Shown here: positions 1-6,217 of the stretch, in pieces
How the letters are laid out: every line of letters begins with the position of its first letter
How positions within the stretch are numbered: the first letter of the stretch is position 1
Assembly: GCA_965661105.1 (NCBI GenBank)
Contig: CBFICR010000094.1
Location: 1 to 10,209, forward strand
Direction: 5' to 3'
DNA from: Eutrophocola sp965661105
GTDB lineage: Bacteria > Pseudomonadota > Gammaproteobacteria > Pseudomonadales > Pseudohongiellaceae
DNA: 10,209 nucleotides
Made by a program: the position numbers and the translations under genes
The notes under the pieces: model-generated
What the model saw: the letters and a program-made list of their open reading frames with translations, nothing else
What the model was told of the DNA's origin: nothing
The model's database searches: none

Positions 1-77
1 TGCATCCTGCATCCTGCATCCTGCATCCTGCATCCTGCATCCTGCATCCTGCATCCTGCATCCTGCATCCTGCATCC
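1..77. repeat. Heptanucleotide tandem repeat, 11 x TGCATCC
   Basis: Eleven perfect, contiguous copies of TGCATCC fill the first 77 bases and may continue beyond the window edge. The array stops 2 bp before the umuD stop codon (complement of 80-82), so it lies in the 3' flank of that minus-strand gene and would be transcribed as GGATGCA repeats. A 7-bp period is not a multiple of three. Units are identical, which suggests recent expansion by replication slippage. Confidence 0.97.
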
Positions 78-79
78 GT

Positions 80-511
80 TTATGTTTGATTCATCATGGG
101 GTTGATGGCGTGGACTACTACCCCTTCTATTAATAAATCCAGATCTTCATTTAGTGATACTGACGGGTAGCTGGGGTTGGCGGCTCTTAGCAGGCGGTGT
201 TCTATGTCGAGGATTTTACAGGTGAGTTCGCCGTTGATGGCGGCGATGACGATGTGGCCGGTTTTCGGGGTGATGGATTTATCGACTACCAGCAGGGCGC
301 CGTCGAGGATGCCGGCTTTGGTCATGGAGTCGCCGGAGGCGCGGGCCAGGAAGGTGGCGCTGGGGTGTTTGACCAGGTATTCATTCAGGTCCAGGCCGGC
401 TTCGATATAGTCGTCCGCCGGGGACGGGAAGCCTGCCGGCACGCTGGATGAGAAGAAGGGCAGGATGACGGATTTTATGGATTCGCTGGGGGAGAGGGGG
501 GTGATTTTCAT
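80..511 (-). CDS. umuD: UmuD-like translesion synthesis subunit (LexA/S24 self-cleaving protease)
   Basis: A 143-residue protein that matches E. coli UmuD in length and in most landmarks. In that family, RecA filaments trigger self-cleavage, and the shortened UmuD' joins UmuC to form DNA polymerase V. The cleavage dipeptide is Ala26-Gly27, followed by FPSPADDY. The catalytic serine is Ser62 in ASGDSM and the general-base lysine is Lys99 in GELTCK. E. coli has Cys-Gly at the cleavage site, while Ala-Gly is the LexA-type pair. The ATG at 509-511 is preceded by a purine-rich AGAAGAAG that can serve as a ribosome binding site. No convincing CTG-N10-CAG SOS box is visible upstream. A umuC partner would lie downstream, at lower coordinates, but the 79 bases available there hold only the heptamer repeat, so any umuC is separated from this gene by the array. 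Confidence 0.95.
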   Translation of the reverse strand: MKITPLSPSESIKSVILPFFSSSVPAGFPSPADDYIEAGLDLNEYLVKHPSATFLARASGDSMTKAGILDGALLVVDKSITPKTGHIVIAAINGELTCKILDIEHRLLRAANPSYPSVSLNEDLDLLIEGVVVHAINPMMNQT

Positions 512-564
512 GGGCTTCTTCTGCTTACCTGAATTTGGGTTGGGTTTGTGAGGTTAAGGGAGAT

Positions 565-592
565 AGAGACAAGAGGCAAGAGGCAAGAGACA
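565..592. repeat. Heptamer repeat, 4 x AGAGRCA
   Basis: Four 7-bp units in the order AGAGACA, AGAGGCA, AGAGGCA, AGAGACA lie upstream of umuD. A 27-bp stretch (564-590) recurs exactly at 6873-6899, just after the FixJ-like gene. It belongs to a set of different heptamer arrays in this window. Confidence 0.9.
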
Positions 593-608
593 AGCAAGAA
601 AAAGTGTT

Positions 609-644
609 GTAGGTCGGATAAGGTCTGGAAGACCGTCATCCGAC
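609..644. repeat. REP-like palindrome 1
   Basis: The outer stem is GTCGGAT (613-619) with ATCCGAC (638-644). The inner stem is GGTCT (622-626) with AGACC (630-634) around a 3-nt loop. A GTAG tail precedes the outer stem. This two-tier hairpin with a conserved tail is the form of bacterial REP elements, which are often mobilised by RAYT transposases. No transposase is present in the window. Confidence 0.85.
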
Positions 645-647
645 ATG

Positions 648-741
648 AATGTTTAACAAAAACCAACTAAATGGATTTGAGGTACGACGGTAAGAATGCT
701 TAACAAAAACCAAATAAATGGATTTCAGGTCCGACGACAAG
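648..741. repeat. 47-bp imperfect tandem duplication
   Basis: Positions 648-694 and 695-741 are two adjacent 47-bp copies that differ at about six positions. Both begin AATGYTTAACAAAAACCAA and end near a GACG...AAG motif. The duplication sits exactly between REP palindromes 1 and 2, so together they form one composite repeat. No open reading frame of note runs through it. Confidence 0.9.
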
Positions 742-745
742 TAAT

Positions 746-775
746 GTCGGATGGCGCTACGCTTATCCGACCTAC
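746..775. repeat. REP-like palindrome 2
   Basis: The outer stem is GTCGGAT (746-752) with ATCCGAC (765-771). The inner stem is GCG (754-756) with CGC (760-762). The CCTAC tail lies on the right, so the element is inverted relative to palindrome 1. The two palindromes flank the 47-bp duplication, as in a BIME-type composite. Confidence 0.85.
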
Positions 776-840
776 GATAGTTCGACCTACGATAGTTCGA
801 CCTACGATAGTTCGACCCACGGTAATTCGACCTACGGGTT
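768..840. repeat. 15-bp tandem repeat grown from a REP tail
   Basis: Almost five units of CGACCTACGATAGTT start at 768, 783, 798, 813 and 828. The first three are identical, the fourth has two or three changes and the fifth is cut short. The first unit begins inside the CGACCTAC end of REP palindrome 2, so the array looks like slippage amplification of the REP tail. Confidence 0.92.
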
Positions 841-862
841 GCATCTGGGGAACCTAAGGAAA

Positions 863-891
863 TTTACTAGGTATGTGAAAAATGCTATAAA
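863..891 (+). promoter_or_regulatory. Candidate sigma70 promoter for the diguanylate cyclase gene
   Basis: TTTACT at 863-868 and TATAAA at 886-891 are separated by 17 bp, the ideal spacing. They lie about 90 bp upstream of the cyclase start codon and directly after the repeat patch. Both hexamers are only partial matches to consensus and no other promoter stands out between 841 and 979. Confidence 0.4.
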
Positions 892-979
892 CGTTTTTGT
901 TTCGGACGGTATCGGTTCGGGGCAGCACACAGATGATTAACGCATGTTTTAGTAGTAGGGCTGTTTCGGGCAGTACTTA

Positions 980-2089
980 ATGAATAAATTCATCGCCTAT
1001 CTTTATTCCTTTCTGGATTTTAACCGTTACCCGGGGCGTTATGATGCGCGGCAGCGACATGCGATTACGACCATGTTTTTGCTTAGTGGCCTGTATTGCG
1101 TGATTGCACTGTTTTTCCTGCTGTTTTTTGGCTTGCAGTCGCTGGCGCTGGGGCGAGACGGTTATGCGTTTGTGCTACTGGGGTTTGCGGCGCTGACGGT
1201 TTGTGGTTACTGGCTGGTGTGGTATCTGGGTTACTACCCCTGGATCAGTCATATCATTATCGGGCTTTATGGCCTGCTTTGTCTGTGGCTTTTTAATAAT
1301 GGCGGCGAGCAGGGTACCGCTCCCTTGTGGTATCTGCTGTTTCCGGTGCTGGCGTTATTTCTGCAGGGGCATGTGTATGGCATGATGTCCATTGGCGTGC
1401 TGATGGGGGTGACTTTTCTGTTGGCCAGCACCGATCTCTTTGGTCTGGATACCTATCCTTATAGTGATGCATTCATGCAACGCCTGGTGGCGGTGTATAT
1501 TGCCATCACGGCGCTAACTTATTTATTTGCCTACTTTCGATTCCAGAACGAAACCCAGCTCGCCAAGATCAATGAGCAGCTGGAGACCATGTCCAATACC
1601 GACAAGTTGTCAGGTCTGCTGAACCGGCGTGGCATGGAGGAGCGGCTGGATAACATGATGCAGATCCATTCGCGTTTTCAAACGCCCTTTAGCCTGATCA
1701 TGATTGATATCGATGGCTTCAAAGGCATCAATGATGAATACGGTCACCTGTTTGGGGATTATGTGATTCAGGCCATTGCTGAGTTATGTACAAAAAATCT
1801 GAGAAAAATAGATGATGTGAGTCGCTGGGGTGGCGATGAGTTTCTATTGTTGATGCCTGGCACCGGCGCAGAAGGGGCAGAGGTCTTTGCCCATCGACTG
1901 CGCGAGGAAATTAACAAATCACCATTCACTCTGGACGGTAACAGTATTAAGGTCACTACCAGCTTCGGTATTTGTGAGCACAAGGGTGCGAATGTCATTG
2001 AGAAAACCCTTGGCAAGGCGGATGACTTTCTTTACCTGGCCAAACAGCGGGGCGGCAATTGCGTGATAACGAAAAAGCCCGAGCTATAA
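980..2089 (+). CDS. Membrane-bound diguanylate cyclase (GGDEF), catalytically intact
   Basis: A 369-residue protein that should make cyclic di-GMP from two GTP at the inner membrane. Residues about 30-185 form five or six hydrophobic segments, likely a sensory membrane domain, with a loop NNGGEQGTAPLWYLLFP near 106-122. A linker then leads to the GGDEF domain (about 205-365). Visible motifs are DKLSGLLNRR at 208-217, DIDGFKGINDEYGH at 243-256 and GGDEF at 284-288, all intact. An RxxD inhibitory site (Arg275, Asp278) sits exactly five residues before GGDEF, predicting product feedback inhibition. The ATG at 980 has only a weak ribosome binding site, but the hydrophobic segments begin soon after it and no better start is seen. 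The gene converges on a degenerate paralogue, with 74 bp between the stop codons and no clear terminator there. Confidence 0.95.
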   Translation: MNKFIAYLYSFLDFNRYPGRYDARQRHAITTMFLLSGLYCVIALFFLLFFGLQSLALGRDGYAFVLLGFAALTVCGYWLVWYLGYYPWISHIIIGLYGLLCLWLFNNGGEQGTAPLWYLLFPVLALFLQGHVYGMMSIGVLMGVTFLLASTDLFGLDTYPYSDAFMQRLVAVYIAITALTYLFAYFRFQNETQLAKINEQLETMSNTDKLSGLLNRRGMEERLDNMMQIHSRFQTPFSLIMIDIDGFKGINDEYGHLFGDYVIQAIAELCTKNLRKIDDVSRWGGDEFLLLMPGTGAEGAEVFAHRLREEINKSPFTLDGNSIKVTTSFGICEHKGANVIEKTLGKADDFLYLAKQRGGNCVITKKPEL

Positions 2090-2163
2090 TAAGTCACGTC
2101 TCTAATCTTCTCTTATCGCCTTTAGTCTTCTTTTAATTTTCTTCCAGTCCAGTCCAGTTTAAT

Positions 2164-3294
2164 CTAGTGTTCAGGCAGGTTATCAAATAAGGCCTTGTCC
2201 ATTGTGCTGGCGGAGCCGCCGGCCTTACTGCTGACCACACTGTTGCCATTGTCCCGCGCAGCACTGCGCAGATTTTCTTCCGCACTGGTGATGGCTTCCT
2301 CAAGATCATCATTGATCTCGCTAATGCCGATGCTTACGGTAATGGATCCCACCATAAAGGTCTGGCGCCGGATTTCCTCACGAATACGCTCTGCCATCAG
2401 TCCGGCTTCTGTCAAATTGCATTGGGGCATCATGGCCAGCAGCACGTCGCGTTCCCAGCGCGCAGGAATGTCCACGTTGCGTAAAGTCCCCATAAGTATG
2501 TCTGCAATTTGATCGATGAGTTTATTGCTGTATTCGGTGCCATAACGCTGATGAATGCGCTCAGAGTTATCCATGCGAATCGCCATCAGGCAGAAAGGAT
2601 TCTGATAACGCTTGAAGCGGTTATGTTCCAGACGCAGCAGGCGTTCCATAAAATTGCGATTGCACAGACCGGTGAGTGGATCCACATGAATGATTTGCTC
2701 GATATCCTCATCACTGACCAGCAGTTCACGCTCGGCTTTTTCCCGGGACCAGGCAAACAGGAAGGACAATACGGAGATGATGATGTAGACACTGTAGATG
2801 CGTGACATAAAAACGAAGCTGTAGCGCTCATTGGAAAAACCAAACACACCGGTATCCTGAATGATCAGACTAATCAGCAGCAGCGACAGGACACTGACAG
2901 ACCCCAGGCGAATGCCCTGCAGAAACACGGCAACAATAGGGAACACGAAATAATACAGGGGGCCGGTGTTTTCGGTGCCGCCGGAATAAAACAGAAACAG
3001 ACACAGGGCGCCCATCAGGGCCACCACAAAATGCCGGGCCAAATGCAGCTGCTCACTAAACCAGATGGCGCCATAGACGATAACCGTGGCCAGAGCAAAG
3101 CCCAGGATGGTCATGGCGTAGGCATTTTCGTCGCGCAGGAAAGCGGCAACACTAAAAATAAGCAGGGCGGTAACGGCCACCAGACAGTAAAGACCACAGA
3201 GAAGAAATTCCGCCCAACTGTGATCACGCTGCTTGGCGCTGAGTCGCTCAAGCACGGCTTCCGGAACATACCAGAGTGATTCCTGTGAATTCAT
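2164..3294 (-). CDS. Membrane protein with degenerate GGDEF domain (ERDVL), I-site retained
   Basis: A paralogue of the cyclase encoded at 980-2089. The N-terminal membrane domain is clearly related (FLLCGLYCLVAV against FLLSGLYCVIAL, and SGGTENTGPLYYFVFP against NGGEQGTAPLWYLLFP). In the C-terminal domain the active-site loop reads ARW-ERDVL instead of SRW-GGDEF (codons at 2440-2454). The usual first metal-binding Asp of the DID motif is replaced by Arg (IRMD), so cyclase activity is unlikely. The RxxD inhibitory site (RNVD) is kept five residues before ERDVL, which suggests a c-di-GMP-binding receptor or a regulatory partner. I place the start at the ATG complement of 3292-3294, giving 376 residues, because an AAGGGA ribosome binding site lies 6 nt upstream. 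Longer in-frame starts extend to 3357 (397 residues). The gene lies downstream of the histidine kinase on the same strand, 310 bp away. Confidence 0.92.
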   Translation of the reverse strand: MNSQESLWYVPEAVLERLSAKQRDHSWAEFLLCGLYCLVAVTALLIFSVAAFLRDENAYAMTILGFALATVIVYGAIWFSEQLHLARHFVVALMGALCLFLFYSGGTENTGPLYYFVFPIVAVFLQGIRLGSVSVLSLLLISLIIQDTGVFGFSNERYSFVFMSRIYSVYIIISVLSFLFAWSREKAERELLVSDEDIEQIIHVDPLTGLCNRNFMERLLRLEHNRFKRYQNPFCLMAIRMDNSERIHQRYGTEYSNKLIDQIADILMGTLRNVDIPARWERDVLLAMMPQCNLTEAGLMAERIREEIRRQTFMVGSITVSIGISEINDDLEEAITSAEENLRSAARDNGNSVVSSKAGGSASTMDKALFDNLPEH

Positions 3295-3300
3295 CATCAT

Positions 3301-3339
3301 TCCCTTGGCGGGATACCCGATTATTATTCGTTTTTCGGG
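3301..3339 (-). promoter_or_regulatory. Possible mutually exclusive hairpins over the ribosome binding site
   Basis: On the minus-strand transcript, four short segments can pair in two ways. CCCGA (3339-3335) can pair with UCGGG (3320-3316), leaving UCCC (3313-3310) free to pair with GGGA of the ribosome binding site (3304-3301). Alternatively CGGG (3319-3316) pairs with CCCG (3312-3309) and the binding site stays open. Stems are only 4-5 bp, so this is a tentative structural observation. Confidence 0.25.
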
Positions 3340-3442
3340 CAACCTGCATGCGGCCACTTATCCATATTCTGTCAATCAGGGTAAGGGTGCAGGACTACGA
3401 TGGGCAGTAGCACCATCCCTGTGTGCGACCATTCAGTGATCT

Positions 3443-3471
3443 ATTTAGCGTCGTATTCCGTGAATAGTCAA
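3443..3471 (-). promoter_or_regulatory. Candidate promoter for the degenerate GGDEF gene
   Basis: Reading the minus strand, TTGACT (complement of 3466-3471) and CTAAAT (complement of 3443-3448) are 17 bp apart. The -35 is a five-of-six match, while the -10 is poor. It would leave a leader of about 140 nt before the start at 3294. The gap 3295-3604 contains no gene. Confidence 0.35.
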
Positions 3472-3520
3472 TAACACTATGAAAAACAGCCATATTTTAT
3501 CTTTCGGGCATGGCATTTTG

Positions 3521-3540
3521 CCAGCACTGAATGTTGCTGG
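3521..3540. other. Inverted repeat CCAGCA-N8-TGCTGG
   Basis: A perfect 6-bp-arm dyad with an 8-nt spacer lies between the histidine kinase stop and the candidate promoter of the degenerate GGDEF gene. It has no T-tract on either strand, so it is not a standard intrinsic terminator. It could be an operator or a transcript-end hairpin. Confidence 0.4.
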
Positions 3541-3558
3541 TTAAGAAGGACGAAAAGC

Positions 3559-3572
3559 GACGAGAGACGAGA
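3559..3572. repeat. Heptamer repeat, 2 x GACGAGA
   Basis: Two adjacent copies of GACGAGA are followed by GAGA-like sequence and an A-tract, just downstream of the histidine kinase stop. It is a minimal array, noted because it shares the 7-bp period of the others. Confidence 0.6.
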
Positions 3573-3604
3573 GAAAAAAATACGCAAACTGAGTAATAGA
3601 ATTT

Positions 3605-5335
3605 TTATTCCGCAATTGCAAGATCAAAGAAGAACGTCGTGCCTTCTTCTTCAGTGGAATTATAGTCCATTACGCTGCTGTGCTGTTCCAGAATTTTCTG
3701 GCTGATGTACAGCCCCAGACCGCTGCCTTCCTTGGCGCGCTTGTCGCTGGAGTCGGTCTGATAAAATTTGGAAAAGAGTTTTTTCTTTTCCGACAAGGGC
3801 AGGACATCGCCCTTGTTGTTGACCAGAATACGGAACTTGTTATCAGCGAGCACATCAATGGATAAAATCACCGTGCCGTTATGCTCGGAAAACTTGATGG
3901 CATTGGAGAGCAGGTTGGTGATTACCTGAAAGATTCTGTCCGGATCAATTTTCACCATGGCCTGTTCCGGCATGGCGCCGGTAATGACATTGATATTGTA
4001 TTTTTGGGCATAGGAATCATTGGCCTGAATAACATCCTGAATAAGCCTGCACAGATCCACTTGCTTGAAGTGGTATTCAATGTTACCGGAATCCAGTTTT
4101 TCCACATCGAGAATATCATTGATCAGTAATTGCAGCCGATCGGTATTCTTCATGGCAATATTGAGCATTTCCTGGGTTTTTTCGGGGTTGTCTTTTAATA
4201 CGCCGGCAGCGAGCAGTCCCAGAGAACCTTTGATGGATGTAACCGGGGTGCGTAGTTCATGGCTGACTATGGAAACGAATTCGCTTTTTAATCGTTCGTT
4301 CTCCATTTCCAGTGAGATGTCCTGAATCAGGGAGATTACCCCGATGACCTGACCGCTATTGCTGACCAGGGGGGTGTTGAACCATTCGCAGAACAATGGC
4401 ACGCCATCCTTGCGGCAGGTCTGTTCGATAAAATGATTGCCTCCGGTCTGGTCAAGCAGGGCCTGCCAGGTTTCACTGGCAGCCTTGGTGGCCTGCTCCG
4501 GGACAATAAGGTCCTGACCGCGTTTGCCCAGGGCTTCTTTCTCGGTGTACTGAAACATGGATTCGGCAGCCGGGTTCCAGGCCACTACTTCCCCTTGTTT
4601 GGTCCATTCAATGACCGCCATGGGCGTATCCTTGATGAACAGGGTCAGTCGTTGCTGGGATTTACGCAGTTCTTCTTCCCGGTACTCGGCATCAATGGTC
4701 AGCTCGATGGAACGTCTGATGGTGAGGTAGATACGATAGGCGCTCAGCGATAGCAGTATCATTAGCGCCAGCATCATCCAGAACATGTGCTCGGTTTCAC
4801 TGCTTTGCCTGGTGTACAAGCTGACCAGAATCGGCACGAAAATCATAATCTGGAAGGGAATGGCCAGCTCTGCCCTTGGTGACAGGGTGGTGGTGGCGAA
4901 GGAGGCAATACAGGCAATCATCAAGGCCAGGGTGACCTGCAGGCTGACACTCTCAAAAACAAACAGCAGGTATCCGCTGCTGCCTACCGCCAGCGCCATA
5001 AAGCCGACACCCAGCAGGAAGTGCAGATACCATCGATAGCAGTTCTCGGGGGGATCAAGGATGGCATTTTTAAAAAACAGGTATTGCATGAAACGCAGCA
5101 GACTGACAGCCAGCATCAGCACTACCCACACCAACAATCTTCCCGGGGAAACGATGCCACTGAAGATATACAGTGCTATATAAGCCCCAAAAAGATTGGC
5201 CAACAGACTGTTGGGAATACCGCTGTAGAGAATTTTTACCTGTTCGCGTAGTAACAGGATATTTTTCTCGCGAAATGCTTCGAACAAAGTTAACTCCAGA
5301 AAGGCTGCCCGCAAGGGCATTAGGCATGATTTCAC
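3605..5335 (-). CDS. Membrane PAS sensor histidine kinase
   Basis: A 576-residue inner-membrane sensor kinase. Residues about 44-205 carry six hydrophobic segments, a PAS domain follows (about 226-342), then the HisKA dimerisation domain and the ATPase domain to about 573. The phospho-accepting histidine is His359 in VSHELRTP. The N box is TNLLSNAIKFS with Asn474 and Asn478. The G2 box GSGLGLYIS (537-545) is intact. The G1 box is unusual: VNNKGDVLP (505-513) has Asn where the adenine-contacting Asp is normal and Val for the second Gly. The GTG at 5333-5335 has no good ribosome binding site. An in-frame ATG (5318-5320) and a TTG (5285-5287) are alternatives, and the TTG is preceded by GGAG at 6 nt spacing, so the true protein may begin MFEAFREKN. 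The gene is divergent from a CheY-like receiver 142 bp away, its most likely partner. Confidence 0.93.
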   Translation of the reverse strand: MKSCLMPLRAAFLELTLFEAFREKNILLLREQVKILYSGIPNSLLANLFGAYIALYIFSGIVSPGRLLVWVVLMLAVSLLRFMQYLFFKNAILDPPENCYRWYLHFLLGVGFMALAVGSSGYLLFVFESVSLQVTLALMIACIASFATTTLSPRAELAIPFQIMIFVPILVSLYTRQSSETEHMFWMMLALMILLSLSAYRIYLTIRRSIELTIDAEYREEELRKSQQRLTLFIKDTPMAVIEWTKQGEVVAWNPAAESMFQYTEKEALGKRGQDLIVPEQATKAASETWQALLDQTGGNHFIEQTCRKDGVPLFCEWFNTPLVSNSGQVIGVISLIQDISLEMENERLKSEFVSIVSHELRTPVTSIKGSLGLLAAGVLKDNPEKTQEMLNIAMKNTDRLQLLINDILDVEKLDSGNIEYHFKQVDLCRLIQDVIQANDSYAQKYNINVITGAMPEQAMVKIDPDRIFQVITNLLSNAIKFSEHNGTVILSIDVLADNKFRILVNNKGDVLPLSEKKKLFSKFYQTDSSDKRAKEGSGLGLYISQKILEQHSSVMDYNSTEEEGTTFFFDLAIAE

Positions 5336-5415
5336 GCTATATCAGGAGTTTATCTGTTTTCTGCCAGTTTTCCCAAGTACCATGTCACTTTCCTGCGTGC
5401 CCAATGCCTGCGCTT

Positions 5416-5426
5416 TATAATATAAT
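5416..5426. promoter_or_regulatory. Overlapping -10 elements in the kinase/receiver divergent region
   Basis: TATAAT occurs twice, overlapping, at 5416-5421 and 5421-5426, about 55 bp upstream of the receiver gene. No good -35 is found at 17 bp, so an activator may be needed. The TTATAATATAA stretch is nearly self-complementary and could also serve the kinase gene on the other strand. The receiver has an AGAGGA ribosome binding site at 5462-5467, with a rather long 10-nt spacer. Confidence 0.5.
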
Positions 5427-5477
5427 GCGCTTAATCAATCAGGCAGATTTAAACCGTCACCAGAGGAACAGATTCTA

Positions 5478-5867
5478 ATGGAAGCATTAAAACGTATCAT
5501 GCATGTGGAAGATGATGAATCAATTCGCATGATAACCAGTATTACCCTTGAATCTGTCGGTAACATGGAAGTCAGAAGTTGTGAAAGTGGTTTTCTGGCC
5601 CTTGAGCAGTTTGAAGAATTCAAGCCCCAGGTTATTCTCATGGATGTCATGATGCCGGAACTGGATGGCCCTGAAACCCTCGAAAAAATGAAAGCCGGTT
5701 TTGACCTGTCATCCATCATGGTGCTGTTCATGACCGCCAAGGTACAGGACGATGAGATTGCGCATTTCAAAGCCATTGGGGGTTTTGATGTGATAGAAAA
5801 ACCGTTTGACCCGATGACGCTGTCGGACAAAATCCAGGCTTGCTGGAAAGCCTATCATGAGAGCTGA
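5478..5867 (+). CDS. Stand-alone CheY-like response regulator receiver
   Basis: A 129-residue single-domain receiver with no output domain. All the phosphorylation-site residues are present: acidic pocket Glu11-Asp12-Asp13, phospho-acceptor Asp56 in LMDVMMPELDG, switch Thr86 in FMTAK and Lys108 in IEKPF. Such proteins relay phosphate to another partner or act by protein contact. The gene starts back to back with the sensor kinase, which strongly suggests a cognate pair. The ATG at 5478 fits the family N-terminus and has AGAGGA upstream. No hairpin terminator follows the stop. The downstream 350 bp carry repeats and then a second response regulator on the same strand. Its signalling target cannot be read from the sequence. 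Confidence 0.95.
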   Translation: MEALKRIMHVEDDESIRMITSITLESVGNMEVRSCESGFLALEQFEEFKPQVILMDVMMPELDGPETLEKMKAGFDLSSIMVLFMTAKVQDDEIAHFKAIGGFDVIEKPFDPMTLSDKIQACWKAYHES

Positions 5868-5896
5868 CGTGATTATTCTTTTTTGAATTGTTATTA

Positions 5897-5960
5897 GCGT
5901 TAGCTGGAAGGGATGGTGGTTTTTACAGGCTGGATAAAGGAAAAAGGATAAAGGTGGGCG
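5897..5960. repeat. Direct repeat with a related copy at 6091-6144
   Basis: Positions 5897-5960 and 6091-6144 share the order GCGTT..CTGGAAG, TGGTTTT, a variable stretch, GGATAAAGGAAAAA and a GTGRGCG end, with small indels. The two copies flank the REP pair at 5969-6082. Apart from these repeats, the 350 bp between the two regulators (5868-6217) show no gene. Confidence 0.7.
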
Positions 5961-6082
5961 GTTTAGTTGTAGGTCGGATAAGCGAAGCGCCATCCGACGT
6001 AAAAGCACCCTGCACCGAAATGTTCAAGAGCTATGTCCGGGTTCACGTCGGATGACGGCCTTGCAGGCCTTATCCGACCTAC
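5932..6082. repeat. Composite REP/BIME-like unit, copy A
   Basis: GGATAAAGG heptamer-like sequence leads into two inverted REP palindromes. The left one has GTCGGAT (5973-5979) with ATCCGAC (5992-5998) and a GTAG tail. The right one has GTCGGAT (6047-6053) with ATCCGAC (6072-6078), an inner stem GGCCT/AGGCC (6057-6061 and 6065-6069) and a CCTAC tail. The spacer contains CACCGAAAT and TATGTCCGGGTTCA, both recognisable again in copy B at 6941-7104. Confidence 0.88.
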
Positions 6083-6217
6083 GGGTATTGGCGTTTACTG
6101 GAAGCTGTGGTTTTAAGACGGCGGATAAAGGAAAAAAGTGAGCGCGATCTTACCGCTTGTTCACTTAATGTTTGATTTACGAATGTACCCATTTACACAA
6201 GCTGAAAAAATAAATAC

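Noticed and set aside
1..77. Possible CRISPR array or direct-repeat array with spacers
   Set aside because: Units are contiguous 7-bp copies with no spacers, so this is a simple tandem repeat.
768..840. Possible iteron-type origin or CRISPR
   Set aside because: The 15-bp units continue directly from a REP tail, there are no spacers, and no replication initiator gene or DnaA boxes are evident.
2090..2163. Bidirectional terminator between the convergent GGDEF genes
   Set aside because: The gap is pyrimidine-rich with a short CCAGT triplication, but no stem followed by a T-tract was found on either strand.
3295..3442. c-di-GMP riboswitch in the leader of the degenerate GGDEF gene
   Set aside because: I looked for the conserved GEMM-type blocks on the minus strand and did not find them in order.
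5435..5830. Minus-strand open frame over the CheY-like gene
   Set aside because: The plus frame contains every conserved receiver residue, so the minus frame is a shadow.
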